The notes under the pieces: generated by a model
What the model was told of the DNA's origin: nothing
Database searches by the model: none
Seen by the model: the letters and a program-made list of their open reading frames with translations, nothing else
Translations under genes and position numbers: made by a program
Source of the DNA: Parcubacteria group bacterium
GTDB lineage: Bacteria; Patescibacteriota; Minisyncoccia; Phycocordibacterales; UBA12088
Direction of reading: 5' to 3'
DNA length: 5,167 nucleotides
NCBI GenBank assembly: GCA_021731325.1
Contig: JAKFXP010000073.1
Location: 1-5,167 of the forward strand
In this document: in pieces, positions 4,344 through 5,167 of the stretch
Position numbering within the stretch: the stretch's first letter is position 1
How the letters are laid out: every line of letters begins with the position of its first letter

Positions 4344-5167
4344 CTAGAGTAGGGACAATAGGAGGGGTGGCTGAGAGGATGAAAACGTATGGGATACATT
4401 TTCATCCGAGCGGAGCGAGGTGGACGAACACTGAGACCGCGAAGCCACACCGCTCGTGTAATAAGGAGGGGTGGCTGAGAGGTCGAAGGCACCGCACTCG
4501 AAATGCGGCATCTGGGTAACTGGATCGGGAGTTCGAATCTCCCCCCCTCCGCAGAAAGAAACTTCCGAATCCGAAAGGTGGGAAGAAGCCCGCGCCGAAG
4601 GCGCGGGAGTTGGCAAAAGAGCCCGTCGCTTCGCGACGAATTGGGACGGGACGGGTGCGGCGAACTGGGCGGATTTGTCACGAACCAAGGGGTTCGTTCC
4701 GATTTTTTGGACGAACGACTTGATTTGGTACAAATCAGAGGAGGAGGACAAAAAATTGGCTTGTTTCGTATCTAAAATCCATTCCCGCAAGGGTTCGACC
4801 CAATTGTTTCTTCCGCGTTCAAAATCTTTCATTTTCTCTTTCAAAGCGGCGAGAGAGCGCATGAGCGTATCTTTTCGCTTCAAGTAAACCTCTTTCGGTA
4901 CGTCACCATCCAAATACGCCGAGAGCAGTTTTTCCATGCGCTCCTCGTTCGCTTTGATTCCATTGGAAAGATTTTGAACCTCGCTTTGCGACGCTCCAAT
5001 TTCCTCACGCTCCCACATTTTCACTTTGTCCAACATCCAGTTGGTATAGCGATCGCAAAGCGAGATTGTTTGAAGCCGTGCACAGATTTGCCGAGTAAGT
5101 TCGCTTTCTTGCAAATACGCTTGCGAACAGTGGCCGCGCTTTTTCGAGCACCGATAATAGCGATAAC
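4344..5167 (-). CDS. Large serine recombinase, C-terminal part (5' end off the window)
   Basis: The frame is open from the right window edge; 273 residues are visible. It starts inside a recombinase zinc-ribbon: YRCSKKRGHC gives the second Cys pair (about residues 6 and 13). A long charged coiled-coil follows (about 59-122, including LLSAYLDGDVPKEVY). Then comes WVEPLREWI and a C-terminal motif around IKSFVQKIGTNPL (148-160). This order is the DNA-binding half of large serine integrases, which insert and excise phages and other elements; the catalytic N-terminal domain lies beyond the window. Recombinase-like sequence ends at about position 4635. The rest of the frame crosses two GC-rich hairpins, the tRNA-Ser gene in antisense (about residues 205-234), the structured insert and the partial tRNA copy, and stops with TAG at 4346-4344. 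That tail is probably junk or a consequence of integration. Confidence 0.8.
   Translation of the reverse strand, partial: YRYYRCSKKRGHCSQAYLQESELTRQICARLQTISLCDRYTNWMLDKVKMWEREEIGASQSEVQNLSNGIKANEERMEKLLSAYLDGDVPKEVYLKRKDTLMRSLAALKEKMKDFERGRNNWVEPLREWILDTKQANFLSSSSDLYQIKSFVQKIGTNPLVRDKSAQFAAPVPSQFVAKRRALLPTPAPSARASSHLSDSEVSFCGGGEIRTPDPVTQMPHFECGAFDLSATPPYYTSGVASRSQCSSTSLRSDENVSHTFSSSQPPLLLSLL
4361..4378 (+). repeat. Partial copy of the tRNA-Ser 5' end (direct repeat, copy 1)
   Basis: GGAGGGGTGGCTGAGAGG is identical to the first 18 bases of the intact tRNA-Ser at 4465-4482. The match extends one A leftward to 19 bp, with copies 104 bp apart. It covers the acceptor 5' strand and the first half of the D-arm; nothing resembling the rest of a tRNA follows. 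It lies about 20 bp after the predicted promoter start, where a tRNA gene would normally begin. It may be an att-site half, a broken tRNA-Ser gene or a duplication scar. Confidence 0.85.
4377..4407. repeat. Long hairpin after the partial tRNA copy
   Basis: GGATGAAAA (4377-4385) pairs perfectly with TTTTCATCC (4399-4407). One C/A mismatch follows, then GTAT (4387-4390) pairs with ATAC (4394-4397) around a GGG loop. In all, 13 of 14 positions pair in 31 nt. It begins on the last two bases of the tRNA-derived repeat. It has no T-tract, so it does not look like a terminator. Confidence 0.8.
4407..4456. repeat. Second inverted repeat in the insert
   Basis: CGAGCGG (4407-4413) and CCGCTCG (4450-4456) are perfect inverted copies, with an inner GTGG/CCAC pair (4420-4423 with 4445-4448). 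Together with the preceding hairpin, nearly all of the 86 nt between the two tRNA-derived repeats can be folded. Confidence 0.55.
4465..4482 (+). repeat. Direct repeat, copy 2 (start of tRNA-Ser)
   Basis: This is the second copy of the 18-19 bp direct repeat, forming the 5' end of the intact tRNA-Ser. Identity with copy 1 stops at the D-loop (TCG here against ATG there). Confidence 0.85.
4465..4551 (+). tRNA. tRNA-Ser (anticodon CGA)
   Basis: This is a complete class II tRNA of 87 nt. The acceptor GGAGGGG (4465-4471) pairs with CCCCTCC (4544-4550), with discriminator G4551. The anticodon stem CCGCA/TGCGG (4492-4496, 4504-4508) holds loop CTCGAAA with anticodon CGA (4499-4501), reading codon UCG. 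The long variable arm (4509-4526) is typical of serine tRNAs. The T-arm is GGGAG, TTCGAAT, CTCCC (4527-4543). The 3' CCA is not encoded (G is followed by CAG), so it must be added by CCA-adding enzyme. The 5' end is duplicated 104 bp upstream, and a serine recombinase frame runs through the gene in antisense, so it is a likely integration target. Confidence 0.97.
4589..4607. repeat. GC-rich hairpin downstream of tRNA-Ser
   Basis: CCCGCGCC (4589-4596) and GGCGCGGG (4600-4607) form a perfect 8-bp stem with a GAA triloop. Read on the minus strand it is followed by CTTCTTCC, a weak pyrimidine tract, so it may be an imperfect terminator for the recombinase transcript. On the plus strand no T-tract follows. 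Confidence 0.6.
4624..4638. repeat. Second GC-rich triloop hairpin
   Basis: CGTCGC (4624-4629) and GCGACG (4633-4638) form a 6-bp stem with a TTC triloop (GAA on the other strand). It is the same design as the hairpin 17 nt to its left. Both lie where the recombinase-like part of the reading frame ends. Confidence 0.5.

Noticed and set aside
4277..4519. Plus-strand 80-residue frame and a possible 47-residue peptide from the ATG at 4379
   Set aside because: The GAGAGG before ATG is part of the tRNA-derived repeat, and the frame reads through the hairpins and into the tRNA, so coding is unlikely.
4465..4551. Protein-like antisense translation of the tRNA (GGGEIRTPDP-type sequence) as a real domain
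   Set aside because: This is the well-known artefact of translating a tRNA-Ser gene in antisense; the tRNA is complete and accounts for the sequence.
4471..4887. 138-residue plus-strand frame through the tRNA and the recombinase antisense
   Set aside because: It starts inside the tRNA and lies opposite the supported recombinase coding sequence.
5112..5114. TTG at 5114 as the start of a complete recombinase gene
   Set aside because: The frame is open upstream to the window edge and encodes a zinc-ribbon with two Cys residues, so the gene is truncated by the window rather than starting at TTG.
1..5167. CRISPR array, rRNA, insertion sequence with terminal repeats, or alternative genetic code
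   Set aside because: No regularly spaced repeats, rRNA-like sequence or transposase were seen, and all genes read through cleanly with the standard code.

Overview
The window looks like a piece of a small-genome Patescibacteria (candidate phyla radiation) chromosome, probably Parcubacteria. This is inferred from a RecG with a lineage-type insertion, a membrane-anchored excalibur protein, an AbrB-RelE toxin-antitoxin pair, a large serine recombinase beside a tRNA, genes mostly lacking Shine-Dalgarno sites, and extended -10 promoters very close to start codons. No ribosomal RNA or marker protein is present to prove it. The standard genetic code fits: every stop seen is TAA or TAG, and no gene needs TGA read as an amino acid.

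Layout. Positions 67-624 (+) hold a possible 29-residue membrane peptide followed by an excalibur (DxDxDGxxCE) membrane-anchored protein. A strong bidirectional terminator (643-674) separates them from the convergent recG helicase gene (2820-676, -), which has an extended -10 promoter so close to its ATG that the mRNA is probably leaderless. A divergent intergenic stretch (2841-3079) carries the promoter and a strong ribosome binding site of a HAD-family hydrolase (3080-3715, +), which ends in a rho-independent terminator. Convergent with it is a type II toxin-antitoxin operon (4233-3752, -): an AbrB/MazE-like antitoxin followed by a RelE-like toxin. Its sigma70-type promoter overlaps a perfect 11-bp inverted repeat that is probably the autoregulatory operator.

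The right end is the most unusual part. A + strand promoter (TTGTGA, 17 bp, TACACT, 4305-4333) points at tRNA-Ser(CGA) (4465-4551). About 20 bp after the predicted transcription start lies an extra copy of the first 18 bases of that tRNA (4361-4378), followed by about 86 nt rich in inverted repeats, and only then the intact tRNA. Entering from the right edge on the - strand is the C-terminal part of a large serine recombinase. Its reading frame runs through the tRNA in antisense, through the insert and past the truncated copy before it stops at 4344. This looks like the edge, or the scar, of a mobile element that used the tRNA-Ser gene as its integration site; the rest of the element would lie beyond position 5167.

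I found no complete new biological system. The best leads are the tRNA-Ser 5' duplication with its structured insert, the AUA/AUG start ambiguity of the toxin, the Gly-to-Val change in RecG helicase motif VI, and the Asn in HAD motif I.
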